Below are positions 26,465-36,857 of a stretch of DNA of 64,000 bases, piece by piece. Source of the stretch: DATEDA01 sp963789885 (GTDB taxonomy: Bacteria; Pseudomonadota; Gammaproteobacteria; Burkholderiales; SG8-39); assembly GCA_963789885.1 (NCBI GenBank), contig CAWBNB010000005.1, positions 1 through 64,000 on the forward strand, written 5' to 3'. How positions within the stretch are numbered: position 1 is the first letter of the stretch; each line of letters begins with the position of its first letter. Below the pieces are notes generated by a model. That model had not been told where the DNA came from. It ran no database searches and worked only from the letters and a program-made list of their open reading frames with translations. Made by a program: the position numbers and the translations under genes.

Positions 26465-29178
26465 TCACCTCACCGGCCGCGCTGGCGGCATGGAATCCGC
26501 GTTTGCCCGCTTCGAGCAGCTTTCGCGGCTCGAGCGCGCCGTACATCTGGATCAGTCGCGCGACGAGACCCGTCCAGCCGGTCTGATGGCTCGCGCCGAG
26601 CCCGGCGCCGACGTCGCCGTGGAAGTACTCGTAGAACAGGATGCAGTCGCGCCAGTGCGGATCGCTCTGGAACTTCTCGGCGCCGCCGAACACCGGCCGC
26701 CGGCCCTTCTCGTCGCGCAGGAAGATGCGCGCGAGACGGCTCGCGAGCTCCTTGCTCACCTCGAAGAGGTTCATCATCCGGCCCGAGCCGGTCGGGCACT
26801 CGACCTTGAGCCCGTCGCCGTAGTAGAGGTAGTACTGCAGCAGCGCGCGGATGATGAGCACGTTCACCGGCATCCAGACCGGGCCGCGCCAGTTGGAGTT
26901 GCCGCCGAACATTCCGGAATCGGACTCGGCAGGCAGGTAGCCCACCCGGTACTCCTGCGTACCGACCTTGAAGACGAACGGATGCTCGAGGTGATGGCGG
27001 GAGAGCGCGCGCAACCCATAGGGGCTGAGGAACTCCTTCTCGTCCAGCATCCGCGCGAGGATCCGCCGCAGCCGCTCTTCGTTCACCAGCGCAAGGATCC
27101 CGCGGCCGGCGACGCCCTCGTGACCGGGCCCCGTCGCATGGATGCTCTGCATCAGCTCGGGCATGCGCTTGAGGCGCTTCATCCAGGCCGCCGTGACCTC
27201 CGGCACGCGCTCACGCTGCCACTTCTCGATCACCGTTGCCGCGCACAGTGGTAGCAAGCCGACCATCGAGCGCACCTTGAGCCGCTGCGCGGTGCCGTCG
27301 GGAAGCCTCAGCACGTCGTAGTAGAAGCCGTCCGCCTCGTCCCACATGCCGTCGGGGCCGGTGCGGTTCATCCCCGACGCGATCCACGAAAAGTGCTCGA
27401 CGAACTTCGTGCACATGTCCTGGTAGCTCGGTTCTTCGGCGGCGAGCTCGACCGACAGCTCGATCATGTTCTGGCAGAAGAGCGCGACCCAGGCGGTGCC
27501 GTCGGCCTGCTCGAGGTGGCCGCCGGTGGGCAGCGGCGCGCTGCGGTCGAACACGCCGATGTTGTCCAGCCCGAGAAAGCCGCCCTCGAACACGTTCTTG
27601 CCGAAGCGGTCCTTGCGGTTCACCCACCAGTTGAAGTTGAGCGCGAGCTTGATGAAGGAGCGCTTCAGGAACTCCATGTCCGCGGTCCCGTCGAGCGCCT
27701 GGTCGACGCGGTGCAGGAACAGCGTCGCCCAGGCGTGGACCGGCGGATTGACGTCGCTGTAGTTCCACTCGTACGCCGGGATCTGGCCGCTCGGGTGCAT
27801 GTAGATCTCGCGCAGCATCAGCTCGAGCTGCTCGCGCGCGAAATCCGGGTCGACCGCGACGAGCGCGATGCAGTGGAAGGCGAGATCCCAGGCCGCGTAC
27901 CACGGGTACTCCCACTTGTCCGGCATCGAGATCACGTGGTCGTTCACCATGTGATACCACTCGCGGTTGCGGATCTGGCGCGTCTGGCCGCGCAGCGGGT
28001 GCGCCTGGTGCTCCTCGAGCCACCGGTCGGCGTCGAAGTAGTAGTACTGCTTGGTCCACAGCATGCCGGCGAGCGCCTGGCGCATCACGCGCGCCTCGTC
28101 CTCGGTCGACGACGGGGGCGTGATGGACCGGTAGAACTCGTCGGCCTCGCGCAGCCGCGCGGCGAACGCGTCGTCGAACGCGCTTCCGAACGGGGTCGCG
28201 TCCGCCCTGCGCATCGGTGAGCCGCAGCCGGATCACACCCGTCTGTCCGGCTGCGACGGTCACCCTGTAGTTCGCCGCCGCCTTGGTGCCGGTTCTGCCC
28301 GGGTTCACCGCCTCGTGCCGCCGATGGACGAGATACTCGTTGAACGCGTCCTTCACGTAGGGCGTGGCGTTTTCGGTGCCGAAGAGACGCTGGTTGTTGG
28401 TTTCGTTCTCCGTGAAGAGCAGCGTGGGCTCCCCTTCGCAGTAGAGCCGGCGGTCGCCGAACTCGGGGTGCGAGGCCGAGACCACCGTTGCGCCAGTTGC
28501 GCTGCCCGCATCCTTCAGCAGCGGTTTCGCCGCGCCCTGCGACCAGCTCCAGGTGTTGCGGAACCACAGCGTCGGCAGCACGTGCAGCGTCGCCGGCGCC
28601 GGGCCGCGGTTCGCGACGGAGATCTTGACGAGGATGTCTTCCGGCCCGGCCTTCGCGTACTCGACGAACACGTCGAAATAGCGGTCGTCGTCGAACACCC
28701 CGGTGTCGAGCAGCTCGTACTCCATCTCCTGCCGGCTGCGCTTCTTGTTGGTCTCCACGAGCAGGGCATACGGGTAGGCGGCCTGCGGATACTTGTACAG
28801 GCACTTCATGTACGAGTGGGTGGGCGTGCTGTCGAGGTAGAAGTAGTACTCCTTCACGTCCTCGCCGTGATTGCCTTCGCTGTTGGTGAGGCCGAACAGG
28901 CGCTCCTTCAGGATCGGATCCTTGCCGTTCCATAGCGCGAGCGCGAAGCACAGCGTCTGCTTGTCGTCGGAGATGCCGGCGATTCCGTCCTCGCCCCAGC
29001 GGTAGGCGCGCGACCGCGCCTGGTCGTGGCTGAAGTAGTCCCAGGCGTTGCCGTCGGCGCTGTAGTCCTCGCGCACCGTGCCCCACTGCCGCTCGCTCAG
29101 GTACGGGCCCCACCGCTTCCACGGCACGGTCTGCTCGCGCGCTTCGGCGAGTCGCTGCTGCTCTCGGGTATCGGTCAT
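26465..29178 (-). CDS. MGH1/GH63-like glucosidase, frameshifted
   Basis: Large cytoplasmic glycosidase of about 900 residues, of the family annotated simply as glucosidase. N-terminal signature: WKRWGPYLSERQWGTVREDYS and RAYRWGEDGIAGISDD. The (alpha/alpha)6 barrel carries YYYFDADRWLEEH, KWEYPWYAAWDLAFH (catalytic Asp region) and GGNSNWRGPVWMPVN. One extra G near 28210 (LTDAQ-ADATPFGS) breaks the frame. Near the 3' end the second frame runs on into the amylase gene; one more extra base would let it stop at the TGA 26465-26467. It heads the glucosidase-amylase-ppk2 run and has the shared inverted-repeat element upstream (29305-29328). Confidence 0.85.
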
Positions 29179-29304
29179 CGCTCGCTTCGTTCAGCGGCCC
29201 GGCATCGGGATGCGCATCAAACGGCGCATCGGGGAAGGTGCACAACCACTACCCTTGCGGTCACGAGTCCCGCGGCTGCCACTCTACCGATCATGCTCGG
29301 GCGG

Positions 29305-29328
29305 GGAATCCTACTTTGGTCGGACCCC
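29305..29328. promoter_or_regulatory. Shared inverted-repeat element, copy 1 (upstream of glucosidase operon)
   Basis: GAATCC, a TACTTTGGT core, then CGGACC, flanked by GGGG and CCCC so that the whole can pair as a stem. It lies about 140 bases upstream of the glucosidase start. The core is identical at 36761-36783 and 39339-39360, in the same orientation and also upstream of minus-strand operon heads. See the findings for the regulon proposal. Confidence 0.6.
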
Positions 29329-29349
29329 GGTCCGCATTGGCGGCGGCGT

Positions 29350-29982
29350 TCAGTCCGCCGCGGCCCTGGCCGGGGACCGCCCCGGGGCGATGAGGAGCCC
29401 GGCCGCCTCGCACACCCGGACGAGGTCCGGGACGGAGCGGACCGCCATCTTCTCCATTACCCGGCCGCGGTGCTGCTTGACGGTCTGCTCGGCGATGTCG
29501 AGATCGGCGGCGATCTGCTTGTTGAGCCGGCCCCGGATCACGTGCTCCAGGACCTCGCGCTCGCGCGCCGAGAGCCGGGCGACGAGCCCCCGGCACGCCT
29601 CGCGCTCGAGCGAGCGCTTCCGTTCGCCGGCGTGGCGCTCCAGCGCCTTGCGGACCGCGGCGATCAGAGCCTCACCATCGACCGGCTTCACCAGGAAGTC
29701 CACCGCGCCCAGCTTCATCGCTTCCACGCCTGTCGCCACGTCGCCATTCCCGGAGAGGAAGACCACCGGCGGCGCGATGCCGCCGCCCACGAGTCGTTCC
29801 AGCAGCTCGACGCCGGACATCCCCGGCATCCGGTTGTCCAGCAGGATGCATCCGACCTCCGCGAGCGAGGCGCGCTCGAGGAACTCGGTCGCCGATGCGT
29901 ACGCCAGCGCGTTCCACCCTTCGGCCGCGAACTGCCGGACGAGGCTCTCGCGGACGGCCGCGTCGTCGTCGACGACGCACAC
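29350..29982 (-). CDS. FixJ/NarL-type response regulator (REC + LuxR HTH)
   Basis: Response regulator of about 210 residues. The receiver domain starts VCVVDDDAAVRESL, with phospho-acceptor Asp in CILLDNRMPGMSG, conserved Ser in VVFLSGNGD and Lys in FLVKPVDGEAL. The output domain is a LuxR HTH: LSAREREVLEHVIRGRLNKQIAADLDIAEQTVKQH. The GTG at 29982 is the most downstream reasonable start. However, the frame is open further up, and the kinase upstream joins it by two +1 steps through an Ala/Pro-rich linker, so kinase and regulator may be one polypeptide. Its C-terminal end lies just 20 bases from the shared inverted-repeat element. Confidence 0.85.
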   Translation of the reverse strand: MCVVDDDAAVRESLVRQFAAEGWNALAYASATEFLERASLAEVGCILLDNRMPGMSGVELLERLVGGGIAPPVVFLSGNGDVATGVEAMKLGAVDFLVKPVDGEALIAAVRKALERHAGERKRSLEREACRGLVARLSAREREVLEHVIRGRLNKQIAADLDIAEQTVKQHRGRVMEKMAVRSVPDLVRVCEAAGLLIAPGRSPARAAAD

Positions 29983-30004
29983 GGTGGGCGCGCCGGCAGC
30001 GGTT

Positions 30005-31364
30005 CGTGACCGGCGCCTGCGGCGCGGGCTCCGCCGCCGCTGCGCCCGCCTCCGCCGGATCGGTCTCGCGCCGGCAGCTGGAAGCGGAAGGTGACGCCGC
30101 GATCCGGATTCGGCTCGACCGAGATCGCACCACGGTGCGCCTGCAAGATCGAGCGGCAGACCGCGAGCCCGAGCCCGAGCCCTTCGCGCCGCGTCGTCCA
30201 GAATGGCTCGAAGACGGCGCCGAGGTGCTCGGCCGCGATCCCGACCCCGGCATCGCGCACGGCGACGACGACCCGGCCGTCGTCGGTCCTGGCGGCCGAT
30301 ACGCGGATGCATCGCTGCTCCCGCGGGCACGCCTGCATGGCCGCCGCGGCGTTCAGGATCAGATTGAGCGCGACCTGCTCGATCTGCACCTTGTCCGCCA
30401 TCGTCCAGCAATTTGCCCCGAGCTCGGTCTCGACGCGGACGCCCTGCCGACGGAGCTCGGCGGCGAGCAGCTGGAGGACCTCGCGCAGCGCCGCCGCGAC
30501 GTCGATCCGCGCGCGGCCGGTTTCGTCGTGCCGCAGCAGGGCGCGCATCGTCCTGATCGTGTCCGCCGCGCGCTTGTCGTCGCGCACGACCGCCTCGAGG
30601 ATGGTGCGCATCTCCTCGTGCCCGATCGCGCCGCGCTCCAGGTAGAGCAGCCCGGCCTGCGCGTTGCTGAGGATCGCGGCGAGCGGCTGGTTCAGCTCGT
30701 GCGCGATCGCGGCGGTGAGCGCGGCCGTGCGCGCGACGCGGTCGGCGCGCCACAGCCGGCCGCGCAGCTGCTGCGCCTCTTCCTCGAACCGCGCCCTGGC
30801 GACGGCGCTCGCGAACACCTCGCCGATGATGGTGAGGCGGGTGATCACCTCGTCCGGCCAGGTGCGCGCGCCGCGCAGCCCGCCGAACGAAAGCGCCCCG
30901 ACCACGCGTCCGCCGACGCGGAGCGGGATCGAGAGATGCGACCGCAGTCCGATCCGCCGGGCGCGGTCGGCGTACGGAGCGGCTTCCAGCGGCAGCCCGT
31001 GCGGTAGGTCCGCGAGCGCGACGACGCGCCCGGCGCGAATCTCGCCGACCAGCCACGGGTTTACGCCGAACGGACCGCGCGGAAGCGGCTCGATGCCGCC
31101 GACCGCCGCCGAGCACACGACGTGCAGCACCCCGTCGGGGGCAAGCTCGGTGTAGGTGCAGCGGTCGTAGCCGAGCGTCTCGACCAGCCGGGCGAGCGCG
31201 GCCTGGATCTCCGCGACGATGCCGTCGTGGGAGACGTTCGCGAAGCGCACCGAGAGATCGGCGACCAGGCCCTCGAAAGCGAGCCGATCCAGGTGCGCAG
31301 CATCGCCGTCGGCGCGCTCGATGCCCTCGCCGTTCACTCCGGACGACGCCACCGTTCTCCTCAC
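30005..31364 (-). CDS. GAF-domain sensor histidine kinase, frameshifted near its end
   Basis: Soluble-looking sensor kinase of about 450 residues with no membrane segment. A GAF domain spans roughly 25-185 (YDRCTYTELAPDG ... LRSHLSIPLRVGGRVVGALSFGG). HisKA has AIAHELNQPLAAILSNAQAG with the phospho-accepting His. HATPase has NLILNAAAAM (N box), DAGVGIAAEHLGAVFEPFWTT (G1/F) and GLGLGLAVCRSI (G2). This is the FixL-like kinase type. I chose the GTG at 31364 because AGGAAGG lies six bases upstream; an ATG at 31427 has no such site. Frame changes near 30085 and 30010 lead through ETDPAEAG and EPAPQAPV into the FixJ-type regulator. The signal is unknown. Confidence 0.82.
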
Positions 31365-31543
31365 CGATATCCTTCCTCTCGGTCGGTACTTCTCCGGCGC
31401 GCTGGCAGCGCGCGGGACCGCGAGCATAACCGGTAAAGGTGGAAGTAGACCGCGCCCCGCCCCGGCGCGCTTGACCTATCCCAAGGGGCCCGCCCGGCGT
31501 GATGCTGCGCCGCAATGGCGCGAGCGGTGGGCCGATCAACCGC

Positions 31544-31945
31544 CTAGCGCGTCCGCGCGGCGCGCGTAACCCAGTCGATCGAATCGAGCAGCGCTGCGGC
31601 GTCAACCGGCTTGCGGAAGAACGCCTCCGCGCCGAGCTCCTGCGCCAGCCGCCGCATCGCCGGATCGTCGCGCGCGGAGAGCGCGATCACCGGCACCGCC
31701 GCCGCCATGGCGTGGAGCCGCGACCAGGTCGCAGGCTCGCACCGGGCCAGCCCGGAGACCTCGAGCAGGGCGCAGGCGCTGCGCGCGCCGGGTGTCTGTC
31801 CGAGGAACGCCTCGATCGAGTCGCACGGCACCGACTCGAGGCCGGCCGAATCGACCAGCCGCGCGAGCCCCTCGCGCACCGACGCGTCGGCGTCGACCAC
31901 GTAGACGACGCGCGCAGCCGCGGTCTTCGTGACGATCGCCGTCAC
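31544..31945 (-). CDS. Stand-alone degenerate receiver-domain protein (Asp to Glu)
   Basis: Receiver-only protein of 133 residues. It aligns along its length with the REC domain at 29350-29982: VVYVVDADASVREGL versus VCVVDDDAAVRESL, and FFRKPVDAAALL versus FLVKPVDGEAL. The phospho-acceptor Asp (LLDNRMP) is replaced by Glu in LLEVSGL and one of the two acidic pocket residues is Ala (DAD). The Lys and Ser (ALSARDD) are kept. Glu at this position often mimics the phosphorylated state, so it may act constitutively or as a partner protein. Its GTG overlaps the transporter stop by four bases (GTGA), so it is the last gene of the pflB-pflA-transporter operon. Confidence 0.8.
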   Translation of the reverse strand: MTAIVTKTAAARVVYVVDADASVREGLARLVDSAGLESVPCDSIEAFLGQTPGARSACALLEVSGLARCEPATWSRLHAMAAAVPVIALSARDDPAMRRLAQELGAEAFFRKPVDAAALLDSIDWVTRAARTR

Positions 31946-33528
31946 AACAGCGCCGGCACGATGTCGACGAACAGAATCTTCACGATGGTCATGCCGGGGA
32001 AGATCATCGCGTAGCCGATGTCCGGCCGGTCGGTCGGCGCGAGCTTGTTCGCGTACGCGAGGATCGCCGGGTTGCCGCAGGCGCCCGCGACGATGCCGGC
32101 CACCTCGTCGTACGGCAGCCGGTACACGAAGAGGCCGAGGATCAGGATCGGGAGGACGAGCGCGACCAGCACGATCGCACCCAGCCCGAGCATCAGCAGG
32201 CCGGTCTCCGTCACCGTCGCGGCGAATTTCGGCCCCGAGGACATTCCGACCTGCGCGAGAAAGAGCGTCAACCCGAGGTTGCGCATCACGAGGTTGGCGG
32301 AAAGCGGAATGGTCCAGTTCATGCCGCCCGTGCGGCGCAGGTTGCCGAGGATCAGCGCCACGATCAGCACGCCCGACAGCCCGACGGCGAGCTTGCCGAT
32401 GCCGGGCAGCGGGAACTGGATCGCGCCCACCAGGAAGCCGAGCGCCATGCCGAGGCCGATCGAGATGTAGCTGAACTCCGCGGTGCCCTTGATCGAATCG
32501 CCGAAGAACTTGCGCATCGCCGCGAAATCGCCGCGATTGGCGAGCAGGCCGACGCGGTCGCCGAACTCGAGCACGAGGTCGGGCCGGGGCGCGATGTCCG
32601 TATCGCCCCGGCGGACCTGGGCGATTACCGAGGCCTTGACGCCCGGAAGCTCGAGATCGCCGAGCGCCCGGCCCACCACCGTCGGGCGGGAGGCGAACAC
32701 GCGCAGATAGTCGAGATCGCTGCGATCCTTGGCGATGCGCCCGTGGGCGGCCTCGCCGAGATGCTTCGCCGCCTGGGCCAGCGCGTCCTTGCTCGGGCCT
32801 GAGGCCAGCACCACGTCGTCCTCGGCGACCATCATGTTCGGGGCGGCCGGCTCGTTGCGGTGCGCCCGGCGCAACGCCACGATCTGCACCCCCGCGGGCA
32901 GCCCGCTCATCACCTCGCCGAGCGTCTTGCCGAAGAGATCCGGATTGCGGATCGCGACCTCGAGGAGCTCGAGGCCGGCGACCGCGGAGGCCTCGAGCTT
33001 CGGTTTGAGGATCATGAACGCGACGTACAGAAGCAGGATCGGGCCGGCGACACCGAACGGGTAGGAAACGGAGTAGCCCACCGCGGGGTCGTCGTTGCCG
33101 AGCGTCGCGATGGCCGCCTGCAGCGTCGGGGTGCTCGTGCCCGAGCCAGCGAACAGCCCGAGCGCGTGGCCGACGTTCAGCCCCATCGCCTTCACGAACA
33201 CGATGCTCACCGCGCCCGCCAGCAGCACGCCGATCAACGCCATCATGTTCGCCCTGCGTCCGGCGGCGCTCGTCAGGCCGAGGAAGAACTGCTTGCCGTA
33301 CTGGACCCCGACCGTATAGAGGAAGAGCGCGAGGCCGAGCGTCCCGACCATTGCCGCCGGCACCGACTTGGGCGCGAACCAGCCCACGGCGAGCGCGACG
33401 AACAGCACCGCGCCCACGCCGAGCGAGAAGCCCTTGATGTTGATCTCGCCGACGAGATAGCCGATCGCGATCGTGAGGAACAGCGCCATCAGCGGCTGCT
33501 GCTCGAGCAGCGTCTTGACGTACTCCAC
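31942..33528 (-). CDS. AAE/AspT-family transporter with TrkA-C domains
   Basis: Membrane transporter of 528 residues, related to the aspartate:alanine exchanger AspT and YidE/YbjL. The N-terminal half has about five helices (IAIGYLVGEINIKGFSLG, GLFAGSGTSTPTLQAAI). Two RCK_C/TrkA-C domains lie at about 200-360. The C-terminal half has five helices with GMNWTIPLSANLVMRNLGLTLFLAQVG and ACGNPAILAYANKLAP, the family's paired motifs. Frame intact. The substrate is unknown; with pflAB upstream a C3/C4 acid or amino acid is plausible, since AspT exchange can create a proton gradient in fermenting cells. It starts 21 bases after pflA. Confidence 0.85.
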   Translation of the reverse strand: MEYVKTLLEQQPLMALFLTIAIGYLVGEINIKGFSLGVGAVLFVALAVGWFAPKSVPAAMVGTLGLALFLYTVGVQYGKQFFLGLTSAAGRRANMMALIGVLLAGAVSIVFVKAMGLNVGHALGLFAGSGTSTPTLQAAIATLGNDDPAVGYSVSYPFGVAGPILLLYVAFMILKPKLEASAVAGLELLEVAIRNPDLFGKTLGEVMSGLPAGVQIVALRRAHRNEPAAPNMMVAEDDVVLASGPSKDALAQAAKHLGEAAHGRIAKDRSDLDYLRVFASRPTVVGRALGDLELPGVKASVIAQVRRGDTDIAPRPDLVLEFGDRVGLLANRGDFAAMRKFFGDSIKGTAEFSYISIGLGMALGFLVGAIQFPLPGIGKLAVGLSGVLIVALILGNLRRTGGMNWTIPLSANLVMRNLGLTLFLAQVGMSSGPKFAATVTETGLLMLGLGAIVLVALVLPILILGLFVYRLPYDEVAGIVAGACGNPAILAYANKLAPTDRPDIGYAMIFPGMTIVKILFVDIVPALL

Positions 33529-33549
33529 GGTTCCCTCCCCTTTCTTCTT

Positions 33550-34408
33550 CTAGTAGACGGTCAACCCGCGGCTGCGGAACTGCCCGCGCACGCGCTCGGT
33601 CAGCTCGGCGCCCGGGCGGCTCGACGTTCTCCAGCGGGTACTGGAGGCCGAGCTTGTGCCACTTGTCGCGCCCCATCTGGTGGAAGCGCAGGATCTCCAC
33701 CCGCTCGACGGATTTCAGCCCGGCGGCGATATCGGCGACCTTTTCGACGTTGTCGTGACCGTCGGTGAGACCGGGCACGAGGACGAAGCGGATCCAGATC
33801 GGGCGCCCGAGCGCCGACAGCCGGCGCGCGTAATCGAGCGTCGGCTGCAGGGGCTGGCGCGTGACCTTCTCGTAGATCGCCGGATCGCCCGACTTGATGT
33901 CGAGCAGGTTGAGATCGATGTCCATCAGCTCGGCGTCGGTGAACCGGTCGCCGAGGCGGCCCGAGGTGTCCATGCAGGTGTGCAGCCCGAGCTCCTTGCA
34001 GCGGCGGAAGATCCGCGTGACGAACGGCCGCTGCACCATCGGTTCGCCGCCCGACAGCGTGACGCCTCCCTGGCTGATCTTGAGCACCTGGGCGTACTTG
34101 CCGATCTGGCGCATCGCGCGCGAGACGGTCACCGGCTGGCCGTTGTACTTGTGCCAGGTATCCGGGTTGTGGCAGTACTGGCAGCGCAACAGGCAACCGG
34201 TCAGAAAACCGACGAAGCGGATGCCGGGGCCGTCCACCGTGCTGCCGACTTCGTACGAGTGCACGTAGCCGACGAGGTCGTCCTCCTCCTTGACCTCCTC
34301 GACGTCGCCCGGGTGGACGGCATAATAGTCGTGCGCCGTCTTGCTCTCCGTCGCACCCTTGCGCGCGACGTGGAGTTCGTAGCGACTGCCTGTGCGGGGC
34401 TCGCTCAC
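33550..34408 (-). CDS. pflA: Pyruvate formate-lyase activating enzyme, frameshifted
   Basis: Radical SAM enzyme that installs the glycyl radical on PflB. The cluster motif CLLRCQYC (CxxxCxxC) lies near residue 70, preceded by GSTVDGPGIRFVGFLTG. KISQGGVTLSGGEPMVQ is the SAM-binding GGE motif, and MDTSGR and LLDIKSGDP follow. Near 33612 one extra G in GGGCGCC breaks the frame. Without it the protein ends PPGAELTERVRGQFRSRG-LTVY and stops at 33550-33552. The GTG start at 34408 is eight bases after the pflB stop. An N-terminal extension of about 40 residues precedes the core. Confidence 0.9.
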
Positions 34409-34416
34409 GGCGCAGC

Positions 34417-36674
34417 CTACATCGCACCGTGGAACGTGCGGTTGATGACGTCGAGCTGCTGTTCCTTCGTCAGCTTGACGAAGTTCACCGCGTAGCCCGA
34501 CACCCGGATCGTGAGCTGCGGGTACTTCTCCGGGTGCTTCATCGCGTCCTGCAGCGTTTCGCGGTTGAGCACGTTGATGTTGACGTGGAAGCCGCCGCTC
34601 GAGAAATAGGCGTCGAGCGCCGTTGACCCCGCGCGTGATGCGGTCCGCCTCGCTGCCGAGCGCGGCGGGCACCACCGACAGCGTCAGCGAGATGCCGTCC
34701 TCGGCGTCGTCGTACGGGATCTTGGCGACCGACATCAGCGCCGCGAGGGCGCCGTGCGTGTCGCGGCCGTTCGACGGATTCGCGCCGGGCGCGAAGGCCT
34801 CGCCCTTCTTGCGGCCGTCCGGCGTGTTGCCCGTCGCCTTGCCGTACACCACGTTGGACGTGATGGTGAGCACCGACTGGGTGTGGACCGCGTCGCGGTA
34901 GCTCGGGTACCTGCGGATCTTGTTCATCATCATCGACACGAGCAGCTTGGCGATGTCGTCCGCGCGGTCGTCGTTGTTGCCGAAGCACGGGAACTCGCCC
35001 TCGGTCTTGAAGTCGACGATGATCCCGCGCTCGTCGCGCACCGGCTTCACCTTGGCGTACTTGATCGCCGACAGGCTGTCGGCCGCGTGCGAGAGGCCGG
35101 CGATGCCGCAGGCGAGCGTGCGCAGGATGTCGCGGTCGTGCAGCGCCATCTCGATCGCCTCGTAGCAGTACTTGTCGTGCATGTAGTGGATGATGTTGAG
35201 CGCGTTGACGTACGTCTTCGCGAGCCAGTCCATCATCGGGTCGAGGCGGTCCATCACCTCGTCGTAGTCGAGCAGGTCGCCGGTGACCGGCGCGAGCTTC
35301 GGCCCGACCTGCTCGCCGCTCATTTCGTCGCGTCCGCCGTTCAGGGCGTAGAGCAGCGTCTTGGCGCAGGTTCACGCGCGCGCCGAAGAACTGCATCTGC
35401 TTGCCGACCCGCATCGCCGAGACGCAGCAGGCGATGGCGCAGTCGTCGCCCCACTTGGGCCGCATGAGGTCGTCGGACTCGTACTGGATGGCGCTCGTGT
35501 CGATCGACGTCTTGATCGCGAAGCGCTTGAAGCCGTCGGGCAGCCGCGGCGACCAGAACACGGTGATGTTCGGCTCGGGCGCCGGGCCGAGGTTGTAGAG
35601 GGTGTGCAGCATGCGGAACGCGCTCTTGGTGACGAGCGTGCGTCCGTCCTCGCCCTGTCCGCCCACGACCTCGGTGACCCACACCGGGTCGCCGGAGAAG
35701 AGCTGGTTGTACTCGGGGGCGCGCAGGAAGCGCACGATGCGCCACTTGATGACGAGGTCGTCGATGATCTCCTGCGCCTGCGACTCGGTCAGCTTGCCCT
35801 CGCGCAGATCGCGCTCGAAGTAGATGTCCCAGAACGTGGAGAGGCGCCCGGCCGACATCGCCGCCCCGTTCTGCTGCTTGATGGCGGCGAGATAGCCGAA
35901 GTAGGTCCACTGCACCGCCTCGCGGGCGTTCGTCGCCGGCCCGGAGATGTCGTAGCCGTAGCGCGACCCCATCTCCTTCAGCTCCTTGAGCGAACGGATC
36001 TGCTCGGCCAGCTCCTCGCGCAGGCGGATGATGTCCTCGGTCGAATGGCGGTCGTCGAGCTCGTGCTTCTCGCGCTCCTTGTCGGCGACGAGGAAGTCCA
36101 CGCCGTAGAGCGCGACCCGGCGGTAGTCGCCGATGATGCGGCCGCGGCCGTACGCGTCCGGCAGGCCGGTGACGATCCCCGACGACCGGGCCTTGCGGAT
36201 GTCCGGCGTGTAGGCGTCGAACACGCCGTCGTTGTGCGTCTTGCGGTACTTGGTGAAGATCTCGCCGAGGGCCGGGTCCGGCTTGTAGCCGTAGGACTCG
36301 AGGCTCGCCGCGACCACGCGCCAGCCGCCGAACGGCATGATCGCCCGCTTGAGCGGCGCGTCGGTCTGCAGGCCGACGATGATCTCGCGGTCCTTGTCGA
36401 TGTAGCCGGGTGCGTGCGCGAGGATGCCGGAAGGCACCTGCGACACGTCGAGGATGCCCTTCTCGCGCTCCTTGGCGAGGAGCGGCTGCAGCTTCTTCCA
36501 CATGCCCTTCGTGCGCTCGGTCGCGCCCTGCAGGAAGGCGCCGTCGCCCTCGTACGGGGTGTAGTTGCGCTGGATGAATTCGCGGACGTTGACGCGGCTC
36601 TGCCAGGTGCCGGGCGCGAAGCCGCGCCATGCGACTTCCCAGCGCTCGCTCGCGAGTTTCGGATTGGTCGCCAT
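34417..36674 (-). CDS. pflB: Formate C-acetyltransferase (pyruvate formate-lyase), frameshifted
   Basis: Glycyl-radical enzyme that splits pyruvate plus CoA to acetyl-CoA and formate without oxygen; about 750 residues. The substrate pocket motif DAYGRGRIIGDYRRVALYG, the paired active-site cysteines in CAIACCVSAMRVGKQ and the radical-bearing Gly in IRVSGYAVNFVKL are all encoded. Breaks of one extra base lie near 35366 (NL-AKTLLYALNGG) and 34628 (GVN-ALDAYFSSGG). The joined protein ends VINRTFHGAM at 34417. ATG at 36674 with GGAGG six bases upstream. Heads the operon pflB-pflA-transporter-receiver, and the shared inverted-repeat element lies about 100 bases upstream. Confidence 0.92.
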
Positions 36675-36746
36675 GAAACCTCCTTGCCGGTCGATCGGGC
36701 GCGACCGGACCGGGTCGCGCACCCTCTTCGCAGAACGTTATGCCCC

Positions 36747-36792
36747 GCGCGGAGCGGGGCAAATCCTACTTTGGTTGGATTCCGCTCCGCGC
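36747..36792. promoter_or_regulatory. Shared inverted-repeat element, copy 2 (upstream of pflB), inside an 11-bp stem
   Basis: AATCC-N10-GGATT is a perfect inverted repeat here (36762-36781) around the TACTTTGGT core. It is enclosed by GCGCGGAGCGG (36747-36757) and its exact complement CCGCTCCGCGC (36782-36792). It lies 90-120 bases upstream of the pflB ATG and downstream of the DUF2950 stop, so a terminator for that gene is an alternative, though no T-run follows. Confidence 0.65.
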
Positions 36793-36857
36793 GGTGGTGC
36801 GACGCGTCCGGGGCCCTGAGGTCCCGGCCGGCGGATGGGAGGTTCGCCCCGGCGCTG

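Noticed and set aside
25851..28214. Glucosidase-amylase fusion
   Set aside because: The run past 26465 is in the shifted frame of the amylase gene. The true amylase frame starts at about 26458 with its own N-terminus.
31544..35323. A 1259-codon open frame on the minus strand that would fuse parts of pflB, pflA, a shifted transporter and the receiver
   Set aside because: The pieces belong to four genes with their own starts, and the transporter part is the wrong frame. The fusion only appears because of the frame errors in pflB and pflA.
36747..36792. Simple intrinsic terminator for the DUF2950 gene
   Set aside because: The stem is strong, but there is no T-run on either side, and its loop holds the element repeated at two other operon heads, so a regulatory site is preferred. 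Dual use remains possible.
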